A stretch of DNA of 6,434 bases, taken from positions 1 through 6,434 of the forward strand of contig JAGOBX010000209.1 of assembly GCA_017999075.1 (NCBI GenBank), read 5' to 3'. This DNA is from JAGOBX01 sp017999075 [NCBI: Candidatus Babelota bacterium]. Lineage in GTDB: Bacteria > JAGOBX01. Shown here in pieces: positions 1 to 6,434 of the stretch (positions are counted from its first letter, which is position 1; each line of letters starts with the position of its first letter). Both the position numbers and the translations under genes were made by a program. A model generated the notes under the pieces. The model was not told where the DNA came from. It did no database searches and was given only the letters and a program-made list of their open reading frames with translations.

Positions 1-221
1 AAAAACTGAATACAACTGCGATAAAAAAACTGAATAATGAGAAAGCAGAACTCATCAAGAAAGTGGCTGAACTTGAAAATTCAAACAAATCCGCCAACAC
101 GAAAATTGCCGAAGAAAAAAATGCGCTCGCTAAAAAAATCGACGAACTTGAAAAACTGAATACAACTTCGATAAAAAAACTTAATGATGAGAAAGCAGTT
201 TTAGAAAAAAAATATTCCGAT
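1..221 (+). repeat. 75-bp tandem repeat encoding a 25-residue coiled-coil unit
   Basis: Three consecutive units are visible within the coiled-coil gene. The first is cut by the window edge (1-71); the others are 72-146 and 147-221. Each begins LE and shares N5, K11, L/I12, E15, K16, L19, K21, K22 and E/D25. Units 1 and 3 are nearly identical in DNA: 1-48 and 151-198 differ at only three positions (18, 32 and 36 against their partners), while unit 2 has diverged. After 221 the sequence restarts with LEKEL but the pattern fades. The array probably continues upstream of the window. A period of 25 equals 14+11, which in coiled coils means heptads with one stutter (hendecad) per unit. Confidence 0.85.
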
Positions 222-2234
222 TTGGAAAAAGAACTTTCTAATATTAAACTTAAAAATACAGACGAAATCAAAACATTAACTCAAAAACTCAATTCCGCAG
301 AACAGGAAATCAAAACATTAACTCAAAAGCTTACCAATTCAAACGAAAACATTTCAAAAAATTCTTCTGAATTGGAACAATTAAAACATCAAAAATCCAA
401 ATTGGAAGAAACCATATCAGTATTTGAAAAAACAAATGCACAAATAAAAAGGGAAAATGAAAAATTATCGGCAAAAATATCCGATTTGACAACTAAACAA
501 AAAGATTATGAAGAATCTTCTGTTTCTTTGAAAATGCAGTACAAAAAATTGGAATCCGAAAAAAAACAACTCGAAGAAGGATTAAAAAATTATGAATCCA
601 GCGTAAAAATTCTAACAGATGATAAAAATCAATTATCAAAAAAAAATCAGGATATAAGTTTAAAACTTAAAGAGTCAGAAACAGTTCAGAATTCTTTAAA
701 TGAACAGATAAAAAACGCAGAGTCAGAAAAAAAAGAGAATAAAATTAAATTAACAGGATTAGAAACAGAAATTGTTTCATTAAAATCAGCTAATTCTAAA
801 TTAATTGAAGAAAAACAGAATGTTGAAAAAAAAATATTCGACAGGGAAAACGAATTGAAATCCAATACGATACAAATCTCGGAATTAACAAAGTCTTTAA
901 CAAAATCTGCAGAAGATTTAAATGTTGTAAAATCACAAAAACAGCAGCTTGAAGAAAGTCTTAAAAATTATGAAAAAAGCACATCACAACTTATTTCAGA
1001 GCGCAATTCTCTTGCTCAGGATAAAAATAATCTTATACAGGATAAAAACAATCTGTTGTCAGAAAAATCTGTTATTGAAAACAAATTTAAATCAGCGGAG
1101 GCTAAATTTTCAGAAATTTCGAGTGAATATAATACTTTAAAAAAATCTTATGAAGATTTATCAAGCCAGATATCTAAATATAAATCAGATTATCAAACAT
1201 TATCGTTAAAACTCCAGGATTCTGAAAAAAGCAAAAATGAACTTGAAGGTTTGTTTAAACAACAATCTTCGGAACTAACAAAACTCAAAACTGATTATAC
1301 TGCATTACTTGATGAAATGAAAATTAAAATAGAAAAAATTTCTATTGTAGCCGACCAGTTTAAAGAAGAAAATTCTTTGTTAAAAAAACAATATGAAACT
1401 ATGGAACAAAAATATAAAAATCAGAATTATTTGAATGAAGAAAAAATCAAAGATTTGGAATCAAGATTGTCTTCAAAAGAAAATGAAATAATCAGGATGT
1501 CTCAGGAACTCGAATCACAATTAAAAATTGTTCATAACACTCATACTGTAGTTTCTGATTTAAACAAATCATTAATTGAAACTAAAAATGAACTGAACAA
1601 ATTACAAATACTTTATGAACAAAAAAAACAGGATAACATAGTATTAACAAATGAAATAAGTGAAAAAACTAAAAATTACCTTGATATAGAATCAAAACTT
1701 AATGCAGCTCTTCAAGAAGTCGAACTTCATAAATCCGCTTCAAATAAATTAAGTTCATCAATTGCTTCTGTATCAACAGAATTATCAAAAATAACATCTG
1801 AAAACAGTGATTTACGCAAATCAATTTTATTAAACGAAGAAAATTCAAAACAGCTTTCTGCAAAATTAGCAGAAAAGGATAATTTTATAGTAAAATATAA
1901 TGACGAAATATCTTCATTGAAATTACAGTTAAATTCTCTCAAATCTGATTTAGAAATAAAAACTGATTTAATCGAAAAATCTCCTGAAAAATCAAAAATA
2001 GTAAATGATTTTGAAAAACAAGTAAAAAAAATGAGCGAGGAATTAAAGCAGTATTCTTCCGATAATTCAGCATTAAAAGAAAAATTAAAAAAACTCGAAA
2101 ATGATTATAACACAACAAAAAAATCTCTAGAAGAAAAAGATACTGCAGTTAAATCCTTAGAAAAATTAAATAAAAATCTAAAAAGAGAGTTAGAATTAAC
2201 GCTAATGGAACTAAATAAAATAAAAGGGGAATAA
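3..2234 (+). CDS. Long coiled-coil rod protein, C-terminal part (5' end outside window)
   Basis: I do not recognise a named family. The frame is open from the first complete codon at position 3 to TAA at 2232-2234, giving 743 visible residues. The GTG at 63 lies inside a repeat, has no ribosome binding site and is not the likely start. The protein is dominated by K, E, S, N, L and I with leucines at heptad-like spacing. It has no Cys or Trp, one Pro (codon 1983-1985, visible residue 661) and four Gly (visible residues 193, 252, 416, 742). This predicts an almost uninterrupted alpha-helical coiled coil. Less charged, Ser- or His-containing stretches near 1527-1565 and 1726-1820 could be flexible points. 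There is no Walker motif, membrane segment or cell-wall anchor in the visible part, and it ends simply in KIKGE. It could be a cytoskeletal or scaffold rod, a surface filament, or the arm of an SMC-like protein whose head is outside the window. An SMC is less likely because no C-terminal ATPase lobe follows. The gene is followed by a 229-bp gap, so it is probably a separate transcription unit from the genes downstream. Confidence 0.85.
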   Translation, partial: KLNTTAIKKLNNEKAELIKKVAELENSNKSANTKIAEEKNALAKKIDELEKLNTTSIKKLNDEKAVLEKKYSDLEKELSNIKLKNTDEIKTLTQKLNSAEQEIKTLTQKLTNSNENISKNSSELEQLKHQKSKLEETISVFEKTNAQIKRENEKLSAKISDLTTKQKDYEESSVSLKMQYKKLESEKKQLEEGLKNYESSVKILTDDKNQLSKKNQDISLKLKESETVQNSLNEQIKNAESEKKENKIKLTGLETEIVSLKSANSKLIEEKQNVEKKIFDRENELKSNTIQISELTKSLTKSAEDLNVVKSQKQQLEESLKNYEKSTSQLISERNSLAQDKNNLIQDKNNLLSEKSVIENKFKSAEAKFSEISSEYNTLKKSYEDLSSQISKYKSDYQTLSLKLQDSEKSKNELEGLFKQQSSELTKLKTDYTALLDEMKIKIEKISIVADQFKEENSLLKKQYETMEQKYKNQNYLNEEKIKDLESRLSSKENEIIRMSQELESQLKIVHNTHTVVSDLNKSLIETKNELNKLQILYEQKKQDNIVLTNEISEKTKNYLDIESKLNAALQEVELHKSASNKLSSSIASVSTELSKITSENSDLRKSILLNEENSKQLSAKLAEKDNFIVKYNDEISSLKLQLNSLKSDLEIKTDLIEKSPEKSKIVNDFEKQVKKMSEELKQYSSDNSALKEKLKKLENDYNTTKKSLEEKDTAVKSLEKLNKNLKRELELTLMELNKIKGE
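264..331 (+). repeat. 42-bp direct repeat (14 residues, two heptads)
   Basis: The bases 264-286 recur without mismatch at 306-328, exactly 42 bp downstream, followed by one substitution and two more matching bases. Both copies encode EIKTLTQKL in the same frame, with NSAEQ and TNSNE as the connecting residues. The spacing of 14 residues is two heptads, so duplication preserved the coiled-coil register. Confidence 0.85.
1017..1058 (+). repeat. 21-bp tandem duplication (one heptad)
   Basis: Two adjacent 21-bp units, 1017-1037 and 1038-1058, agree at 17 of 21 positions and encode QDKNNLI and QDKNNLL. One unit is exactly one heptad of the coiled coil. This is a small in-frame duplication inside the rod gene. 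Confidence 0.75.
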
Positions 2235-2463
2235 TTTTTATTTTTGAATTAAATTTGTTTAAATAATCCGTCGAAATACGGTACGTTTATTAATAGAAAA
2301 ATGACAAATCTAATAATACTTATACAAATTTTTATATTTTTTCAGAACTGAATCTCATTTATTTTACAGTTTAATTCAAGGCATATACAAACATACGCAT
2401 AAATTTTATACAAGTAAATTATAAACGGTATTTTTTCATATTAGCGATTGGAGAGCTTAGTTA
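2235..2463 (+). other. Intergenic region with possible promoter of the downstream operon
   Basis: This 229-bp A+T-rich stretch separates the rod gene from the HEAT/STAS gene. I see no open frame of useful length on either strand. After the rod gene stop there is only a 4-bp stem (CCGT at 2268-2271 pairing with ACGG at 2278-2281), too weak to call a terminator. A 12-bp inverted repeat, TTCAG-AA-CTGAA, lies at 2341-2352 and could be an operator or chance. Promoter-like hexamers exist (TTTACA at 2363-2368 with TATACA at 2384-2389, spacer 15; TATAAA at 2420-2425), but such words are expected often in DNA this rich in A and T. The promoter for the downstream genes should lie here, but I cannot pin it. 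Confidence 0.5.
2450..2455 (+). promoter_or_regulatory. Ribosome binding site of the HEAT/STAS gene
   Basis: GGAGAG ends 8 bases before the ATG at 2464. This is good Shine-Dalgarno complementarity and spacing, and it supports 2464 as the start. Confidence 0.75.
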
Positions 2464-3234
2464 ATGGAACAGTCTAAAGTTATTTTAGCCATAAAACAAA
2501 TTGCAGCAAGTTCAGATCCTGAAAAAATTGATAAACTACAAAAGATTATAAAAAACAGGCATTATAATGATAATATACGGGCTCAATGTATAATTGAACT
2601 CGGCAATTTGAAATCGCATATAAGTTTTAGATTTTTAATTAATCAATTAAAAGATCCTGAAGAAACATTAAAAGAAGAAGTAGTATGGTCGATCGGAGAA
2701 TTAAAAAATCCTCAGGCATACAACGAATTAAAAATTTTGTTAACTGATAAAGATGCTTCTGCAGATTTGCGGATAGCTACAGCTCTGGCGCTATACAACA
2801 TGGGTTACAAAAAAGAAGTAGAGACAATCTTAAATATGCTTAGAAACAAATATAAAAGAAAAAAGAAACCTTCAAAAGAAATTAAACCTACTTTTCTTGA
2901 AATCGAAAATCCTATTCCTTATATTGAATATAAAACTTATACCGTAATAATTTTAATAGGCAGAATAACAGAAGAACATATAGAACGGCTTATTCAAACC
3001 ATAAATTTTTTAAAAGCAAAAAATCCTGAAAAAAAATATTACCTTGATTTATCTGAATCTGACGAATTCAGGCTCCAGCAATTAAAAATATTATTTCAGT
3101 ATTCTCAGGCAAACCCAAATTTTTTCAATAATGTTACTTTTATTTCTAATAACGAAAAAATCATAAATTTGATTAAAGAAAGCGGCTTTTTCAAAACATC
3201 TCCAATTATTAAGGAATTACACCATAATGATTAA
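2464..3234 (+). CDS. HEAT-repeat protein with C-terminal STAS-like domain
   Basis: This is a 256-residue soluble protein with no signal peptide or membrane segment. Residues about 20-130 form HEAT/PBS-lyase-like helical repeats. The recurring element is seen as IRAQCIIELGNLK (38-50), LKEEVVWSIGELK (69-81) and DLRIATALALYNMG (101-114), roughly 31-32 residues apart. A basic linker, KYKRKKKPSK (129-138), follows. Residues about 150-248 read as a STAS (SpoIIAA-like) fold. They show strand VIILIGRI (161-168), a helix, strand KKYYLDLSES (190-199), a helix, strand NVTFISNN (223-230), then a helix ending in the typical ESGFFKT (239-245). Where SpoIIAA has DSSG with its phosphorylated serine, this protein has about EFRLQQL (201-207), so phosphorylation control there is probably lost. 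HEAT repeats bind proteins or, less often, DNA; STAS domains are interaction modules. I infer an adaptor or regulatory factor with unknown partner. It overlaps the helicase gene by 8 bp, so the two are probably translated together. The HEAT call is firm; the STAS call comes from pattern and secondary structure only. Confidence 0.8.
   Translation: MEQSKVILAIKQIAASSDPEKIDKLQKIIKNRHYNDNIRAQCIIELGNLKSHISFRFLINQLKDPEETLKEEVVWSIGELKNPQAYNELKILLTDKDASADLRIATALALYNMGYKKEVETILNMLRNKYKRKKKPSKEIKPTFLEIENPIPYIEYKTYTVIILIGRITEEHIERLIQTINFLKAKNPEKKYYLDLSESDEFRLQQLKILFQYSQANPNFFNNVTFISNNEKIINLIKESGFFKTSPIIKELHHND
3211..3215 (+). promoter_or_regulatory. Ribosome binding site of the helicase gene, inside the upstream gene
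   Basis: AAGGA lies 11 bases before the ATG at 3227 and within the last codons of the HEAT/STAS gene. The helicase start precedes the upstream TAA (3232-3234), giving an 8-bp overlap in a different frame. This arrangement favours translational coupling. The start also fits the family, placing the Q-motif-like LNNEQYQAV at residues 8-16. Confidence 0.6.
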
Positions 3235-5524
3235 TTTTAAAGAAGTTCTTAATAATGAACAATACCAGGCTGTTACGCACAAAGACGGTCCAATGTTAAT
3301 TTTTGCCGGAGCAGGAAGCGGCAAAACCAGGGTAATAACTTATAGAATTTATAATTTAGTAGAAAAGGAAGGGGTTAATCCCGGGTTAATTCTTGCAGTA
3401 ACTTTTACAAATAAAGCTGCAGAAGAAATGAGAAACAGAGTTGAACAATTACTGGGCTATAAATCTTATGTCACTGTAAGCACTTTCCATTCTTTAGGTC
3501 TCAAAATTTTAAAATATTACGGCAAAGAGATAGGAATAAAATCCGGATTTGTAATTTACGATGATGACGATCAGGAACAACTTATAAAAAAAATTTTAAA
3601 AAAAACAAATATTGACATAAAAGAATTTAAACCTTCAGCATATCAAAATAAATTTAACAGATTCAAGGATAATCTATATACAATAGATTTGCTTAAAAAC
3701 AATTCTGATTTAATAACTTTGCCTTCAGAATTAGAAATTTTCGAAGAATACGAACGTCAAAAATCAAATGCTAATGCTCTTGACTTTGCGGATTTAATTT
3801 ATAAAACAGTCGAATTATTAAAACAGGAAACACCTTCCGTAAATTATCTTAAATCCAGGTATAATTATGTGATGGTAGATGAATTTCAAGATACAAATTT
3901 ATCCCAATACACATTATTAAAATTGTTGTGCGCGAAACATAATAATATATGTGTAGTTGGCGACGATGATCAAAGCATATATTCATGGCGCGGAGCTATG
4001 ATGATGAATATACTTAATTTTGAAAAAGATTTCAAAAATACAAGGACTATTAAACTTGAACAGAATTACAGATCAACACAAAAAATTCTTGAAATATCAA
4101 ATTTAATTGTAAAAAACAACAAAATACGCGCTGAAAAAACTTTATTTTCCACACGTAAATTCGGAGTCCCGCCTGTAATAAAATCTTTATACAACGATTA
4201 TGAAGAAGCCGAGTATATAGCCGAAAAAATTATAGAATTAAAAAAATCAGAAAAATATGATTATCATGATTTTGCAATTTTTTTCCGAACAAACAATCAG
4301 TCCCGAATCTTCGAAGAAAAATTAAGGGAATACAGGATTCCGCACCTTGTAATCGGAGCTATAAGTTTTTACAACAGAAAAGAAATAAAAGATTTGACAG
4401 CATATCTAAAATTCATTACCAATCCTGACGATACAATAAGTTTACAGCGTATTATAAATATGCCTAAACGAAATATCGGGGACGCCACATTAGAAAAAAT
4501 TTTAACGGTAGCGGCGGCGCAAAATACAAGCGCGTATAAAATTATTTCCAATATAGACAATTTCAACGAATTTAATTCAGGGACAAAACTTAAACTTAAA
4601 AATTTTTCAATGCAAATGCAGCCGTTTATAGAACGGGCATTAAATGAAACAGCAGATACATTATTGACTGATTTGGTTGAAGAAATCCAATATCGGGATA
4701 TCATGGAAAATTCCGAGGATGTAAGGGATAATGCGAGAGTAGATAACATTAATGAGTTTATTAATTCTGCCTGCGAATTTGTACGCAAAAATTCCGAATT
4801 TGAAAATAATGAAATAGAATCCGATATTGATTTTGACAATAAAAGCTTCACAGGAACTAAAACATCGGATTTTCTTGAGAAAATAATGTTATTCAGTGAA
4901 ACAGATAAAATCGACAGTTCAAAAAATTATGTCAGCATTATGACATACCATTGCGCAAAAGGTCTTGAATTTCCAGTAGTATTTATGGTAGGAATTGAAG
5001 AAGAAATACTTCCTCATTATAATGCATTATCTTCTGAAGACGATTCACGGCTCGAAGAAGAACGAAGATTATGTTATGTGGGAATAACCCGGGCCAAAGA
5101 CATAATATATTTAACTCACGCCATGCAGAGATATAAATTCGGAGATATTGTGTATCCAAAAATTTCAAGATTTATTCTCGAAGCGTTTCCAGAATATATC
5201 CCTGATTACAAAAAATCAGGCATTTCAAAATTTCCCGCAAAAAACACAAGCACTTTTGAAAAAAGTTATGCCAATAATTTTTCAAGATCAACCGGAACCA
5301 CAAGATTCTCACGAGAAAAAAATTATGACGCACAAAATTATAATGAAATTCAGACAAAAAGAGATCCCAAACAAATAAAAGAAAATGTTAAAGTAATTCA
5401 TCCTAAATTCGGTCCCGGAAAAATTTTATGGGTAAACGAAACAGGGGATAAAATCAAAGTATCTTTTCCAAAAGTCGGAATCAAACTTCTGGCTACAGAA
5501 TTTGCAAATTTAAAAATTTTATAG
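3227..5524 (+). CDS. pcrA: ATP-dependent 3'-5' DNA helicase, PcrA/UvrD type (SF1A)
   Basis: The product is a cytoplasmic superfamily 1A helicase that unwinds DNA using ATP. In the known family it serves nucleotide excision and mismatch repair, removal of recombinase filaments, and replication past obstacles including RNA polymerase. All signature motifs are present in order: Q-motif LNNEQYQAV (8-16); Walker A AGAGSGKT (27-34); motif Ia AVTFTNKAAEEM (57-68); TFHSLG (86-91); motif II DEFQDT (218-223); motif III VGDDDQSIYSWRG (244-256); motif IV EQNYRST (278-284); motif V MTYHCAKGLEF (572-582); motif VI YVGITRAK (617-624). A Ser/Asn/Lys-rich, probably disordered linker (about 660-718) leads to a C-terminal Tudor-like domain (about 719-765) with VIHPKFGPGKI and a final FANLKIL. 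In PcrA/UvrD this domain binds RNA polymerase. At 765 residues it is slightly longer than typical PcrA or UvrD and appears complete and intact. The gene ends in TAG at 5522-5524. It overlaps the HEAT/STAS gene upstream and is 22 bp from the hydrolase gene downstream. Whether it should be called pcrA or uvrD cannot be decided here; Rep is less likely because the Tudor domain is present. Confidence 0.96.
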   Translation: MINFKEVLNNEQYQAVTHKDGPMLIFAGAGSGKTRVITYRIYNLVEKEGVNPGLILAVTFTNKAAEEMRNRVEQLLGYKSYVTVSTFHSLGLKILKYYGKEIGIKSGFVIYDDDDQEQLIKKILKKTNIDIKEFKPSAYQNKFNRFKDNLYTIDLLKNNSDLITLPSELEIFEEYERQKSNANALDFADLIYKTVELLKQETPSVNYLKSRYNYVMVDEFQDTNLSQYTLLKLLCAKHNNICVVGDDDQSIYSWRGAMMMNILNFEKDFKNTRTIKLEQNYRSTQKILEISNLIVKNNKIRAEKTLFSTRKFGVPPVIKSLYNDYEEAEYIAEKIIELKKSEKYDYHDFAIFFRTNNQSRIFEEKLREYRIPHLVIGAISFYNRKEIKDLTAYLKFITNPDDTISLQRIINMPKRNIGDATLEKILTVAAAQNTSAYKIISNIDNFNEFNSGTKLKLKNFSMQMQPFIERALNETADTLLTDLVEEIQYRDIMENSEDVRDNARVDNINEFINSACEFVRKNSEFENNEIESDIDFDNKSFTGTKTSDFLEKIMLFSETDKIDSSKNYVSIMTYHCAKGLEFPVVFMVGIEEEILPHYNALSSEDDSRLEEERRLCYVGITRAKDIIYLTHAMQRYKFGDIVYPKISRFILEAFPEYIPDYKKSGISKFPAKNTSTFEKSYANNFSRSTGTTRFSREKNYDAQNYNEIQTKRDPKQIKENVKVIHPKFGPGKILWVNETGDKIKVSFPKVGIKLLATEFANLKIL

Positions 5525-5535
5525 TATTTTTATTA

Positions 5536-5540
5536 CGGAA
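5536..5540 (+). promoter_or_regulatory. Weak ribosome binding site of the hydrolase gene
   Basis: CGGAA lies 6 bases before the ATG at 5547 in the 22-bp gap after the helicase stop. The core is only GGA(A), but the spacing is acceptable. The start is further supported because it begins a proper signal peptide. No terminator or promoter fits in the gap, so the hydrolase is probably read from the same mRNA as the helicase. Confidence 0.5.
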
Positions 5541-5546
5541 ATATAT

Positions 5547-6434
5547 ATGAAAAAATATTGGTTTAAAATTTATTCGATATTTATTCTATTTATTTTAAAT
5601 TTTTATACGGCAAATGCTGAAATCACATTTTCGGATTTACAGAAAATTTATCCTAAAAATTTAAAAAATATATCTGTTCCGGCATCGAACTTTATTTCTG
5701 AGTATTCCGCAAAATATAATAAAACAGTAGAAATTGATACTGTATATTATTATGCTGATAATTTTAAAATTTACGGACTACTTTACAAACCATTAAAAAA
5801 GAAAGCAAACGCAGGAATAGTTATCGCTCACGGTTATTATCCCGCAGAAACATATTTCCAGGGACAAGGCACATTTTCCACAGGCGTAAAACTGGCGGAA
5901 GAAGGATTTATAGTTATCATACCTGATTACAGGGGGTATTATAAATCAGAGGGAGGAAACTCTTATCCCTACCCTGGAGAAAGTATAGATATAATAGCAG
6001 CGGCAAAAACTCTTGAACAAAAATATAAGCTGAAAAATATATATCTAATCGGTTACAGTTGGGGTGGAGGTATAGCAGCGACTGCCGCGGAAATATCTGC
6101 AGTATTTGACAAACTCGTTTTGTACTATCCGCAACTTGGAGGAGTTGAAATAAACCCCCGGGAATTTTCAATGTTAAAAAATCACCCTCAACTTAAATTC
6201 ACTGGCAGGCAGATTATAGAATTTTTCGAAAACAAATCACCGTTATATAATTCAAATCTTATAAATATTCCGACATTAGTTTTTCACGGAAAAAACGATA
6301 CAACGGTAAAACCAGAACAATCGGAAAAACTCGCAGAACTAATGAAAAAATCAGGAAAAAATATTGAATTAATAATTTATAACGATTACAGGCATGCATT
6401 TGCAGACGGTCCTGATAATAAAAGCTGGAAAAAA
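5547..6434 (+). CDS. Exported alpha/beta hydrolase (dienelactone hydrolase / S9-like), 3' end outside window
   Basis: The frame runs open from ATG 5547 to the window end, giving 296 residues; a stop is not reached. Residues 1-24 form a Sec signal peptide: KK at positions 2-3, a hydrophobic core (IFILFILNF), and a signal peptidase I site ANA before E25. There is no lipobox cysteine, so the mature protein should be periplasmic or secreted. The alpha/beta hydrolase core follows: oxyanion-region strand IVIAHG (91-96), PDYRGYYKSEGG (126-137), nucleophile elbow GYSWGG (169-174) with Ser171, acid region HGKNDTTV (247-254) with Asp251, and catalytic His283 in YRHAFADG. The full Ser-Asp-His triad is therefore visible, and probably only a few C-terminal residues are missing. 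The substrate cannot be told. Relatives include esterases, dienelactone hydrolase-like enzymes and S9 peptidases. The extra segment at 25-70 upstream of the core is not a domain I recognise. It sits 22 bp after the helicase gene but, being exported, probably shares only transcription with it. Confidence 0.88.
   Translation, partial: MKKYWFKIYSIFILFILNFYTANAEITFSDLQKIYPKNLKNISVPASNFISEYSAKYNKTVEIDTVYYYADNFKIYGLLYKPLKKKANAGIVIAHGYYPAETYFQGQGTFSTGVKLAEEGFIVIIPDYRGYYKSEGGNSYPYPGESIDIIAAAKTLEQKYKLKNIYLIGYSWGGGIAATAAEISAVFDKLVLYYPQLGGVEINPREFSMLKNHPQLKFTGRQIIEFFENKSPLYNSNLINIPTLVFHGKNDTTVKPEQSEKLAELMKKSGKNIELIIYNDYRHAFADGPDNKSWKK

Noticed and set aside
63-65. GTG as start codon of the coiled-coil gene
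   Set aside because: The same frame is open back to position 3 with continuous coiled-coil repeat sequence, the GTG falls inside repeat unit 1, and there is no ribosome binding site before it. The real start is outside the window.
572-582. Helicase motif V residue change (protein residues 572-582, MTYHCAKGLEF) as a sign of inactivation
   Set aside because: Related helicases vary at the position before AKGLEF and at the residue after MT. All other catalytic motifs are intact, so this is ordinary family variation. Coordinates here are protein residues.
949-1140. 63-codon open frame on the + strand in another frame within the rod gene
   Set aside because: It is a shadow frame of low-complexity A-rich sequence, with no ribosome binding site or domain.
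1-2234. CRISPR array or phage tail-fibre interpretation of the repetitive region
   Set aside because: The repeats are in-frame, contiguous and coding, with no unique spacers. No phage structural or lysis genes are nearby.
2268-2281. Possible transcription terminator after the rod gene
   Set aside because: Only a 4-bp stem (CCGT/ACGG) with a 6-base loop and no proper following T-run. The A+T-only pairing nearby (TTAAA/TTTAA around 2263) is also too weak.
4369-4851. 160-codon open frame on the - strand within the helicase gene
   Set aside because: It is fully covered by the well-supported helicase coding sequence, has no ribosome binding site or recognisable domain, and such antisense frames are expected opposite A-rich coding DNA.
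5917-6171. 84-codon open frame on the - strand
   Set aside because: It lies opposite the hydrolase core, including the nucleophile elbow, and has no independent support.

Overview
The window looks like bacterial chromosome of strongly A+T-rich composition. Lysine, asparagine, isoleucine and glutamate codons dominate, and A-runs of 7-9 are common. All four genes lie on the + strand. No rRNA, tRNA, CRISPR array, transposase or phage gene is visible. The PcrA/UvrD-type helicase with a C-terminal Tudor-like domain, the Shine-Dalgarno-like sites and the tightly packed genes all indicate a bacterium. The sequence alone does not fix the phylum. The predicted Sec signal peptide on the last gene only says that some product is exported.

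Region 1 (1-2234) is the C-terminal 743 codons of a very long coiled-coil protein whose start lies upstream of the window. It is low-complexity and rich in K, E, S, N and L. It has one proline, four glycines and no cysteine or tryptophan. At the window edge it contains a 75-bp (25-residue) tandem repeat, and further in it has several shorter duplications that keep the heptad register. No enzymatic domain is visible in this part.

Region 2 (2235-2463) is a 229-bp, A+T-rich intergenic stretch with no convincing gene or strong terminator. It ends in a good ribosome binding site.

Region 3 (2464-6434) looks like one operon of at least three genes. The first encodes a 256-residue protein with N-terminal HEAT-like repeats and a C-terminal domain that reads like a STAS (SpoIIAA-like) fold lacking the usual phosphoacceptor serine. 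The second overlaps it by 8 bp and encodes a complete PcrA/UvrD-type DNA helicase of 765 residues. The third begins 22 bp after the helicase stop and encodes a secreted alpha/beta hydrolase that runs off the 3' end. The helicase is the only gene whose role can be given with real confidence. The HEAT/STAS protein is probably a protein-protein interaction or regulatory factor. The hydrolase, as an exported enzyme, may share only transcription with its neighbours.

The observations most worth following are the HEAT-STAS architecture coupled to a helicase gene and the repeat-built rod protein. Neither is proof of a new system.
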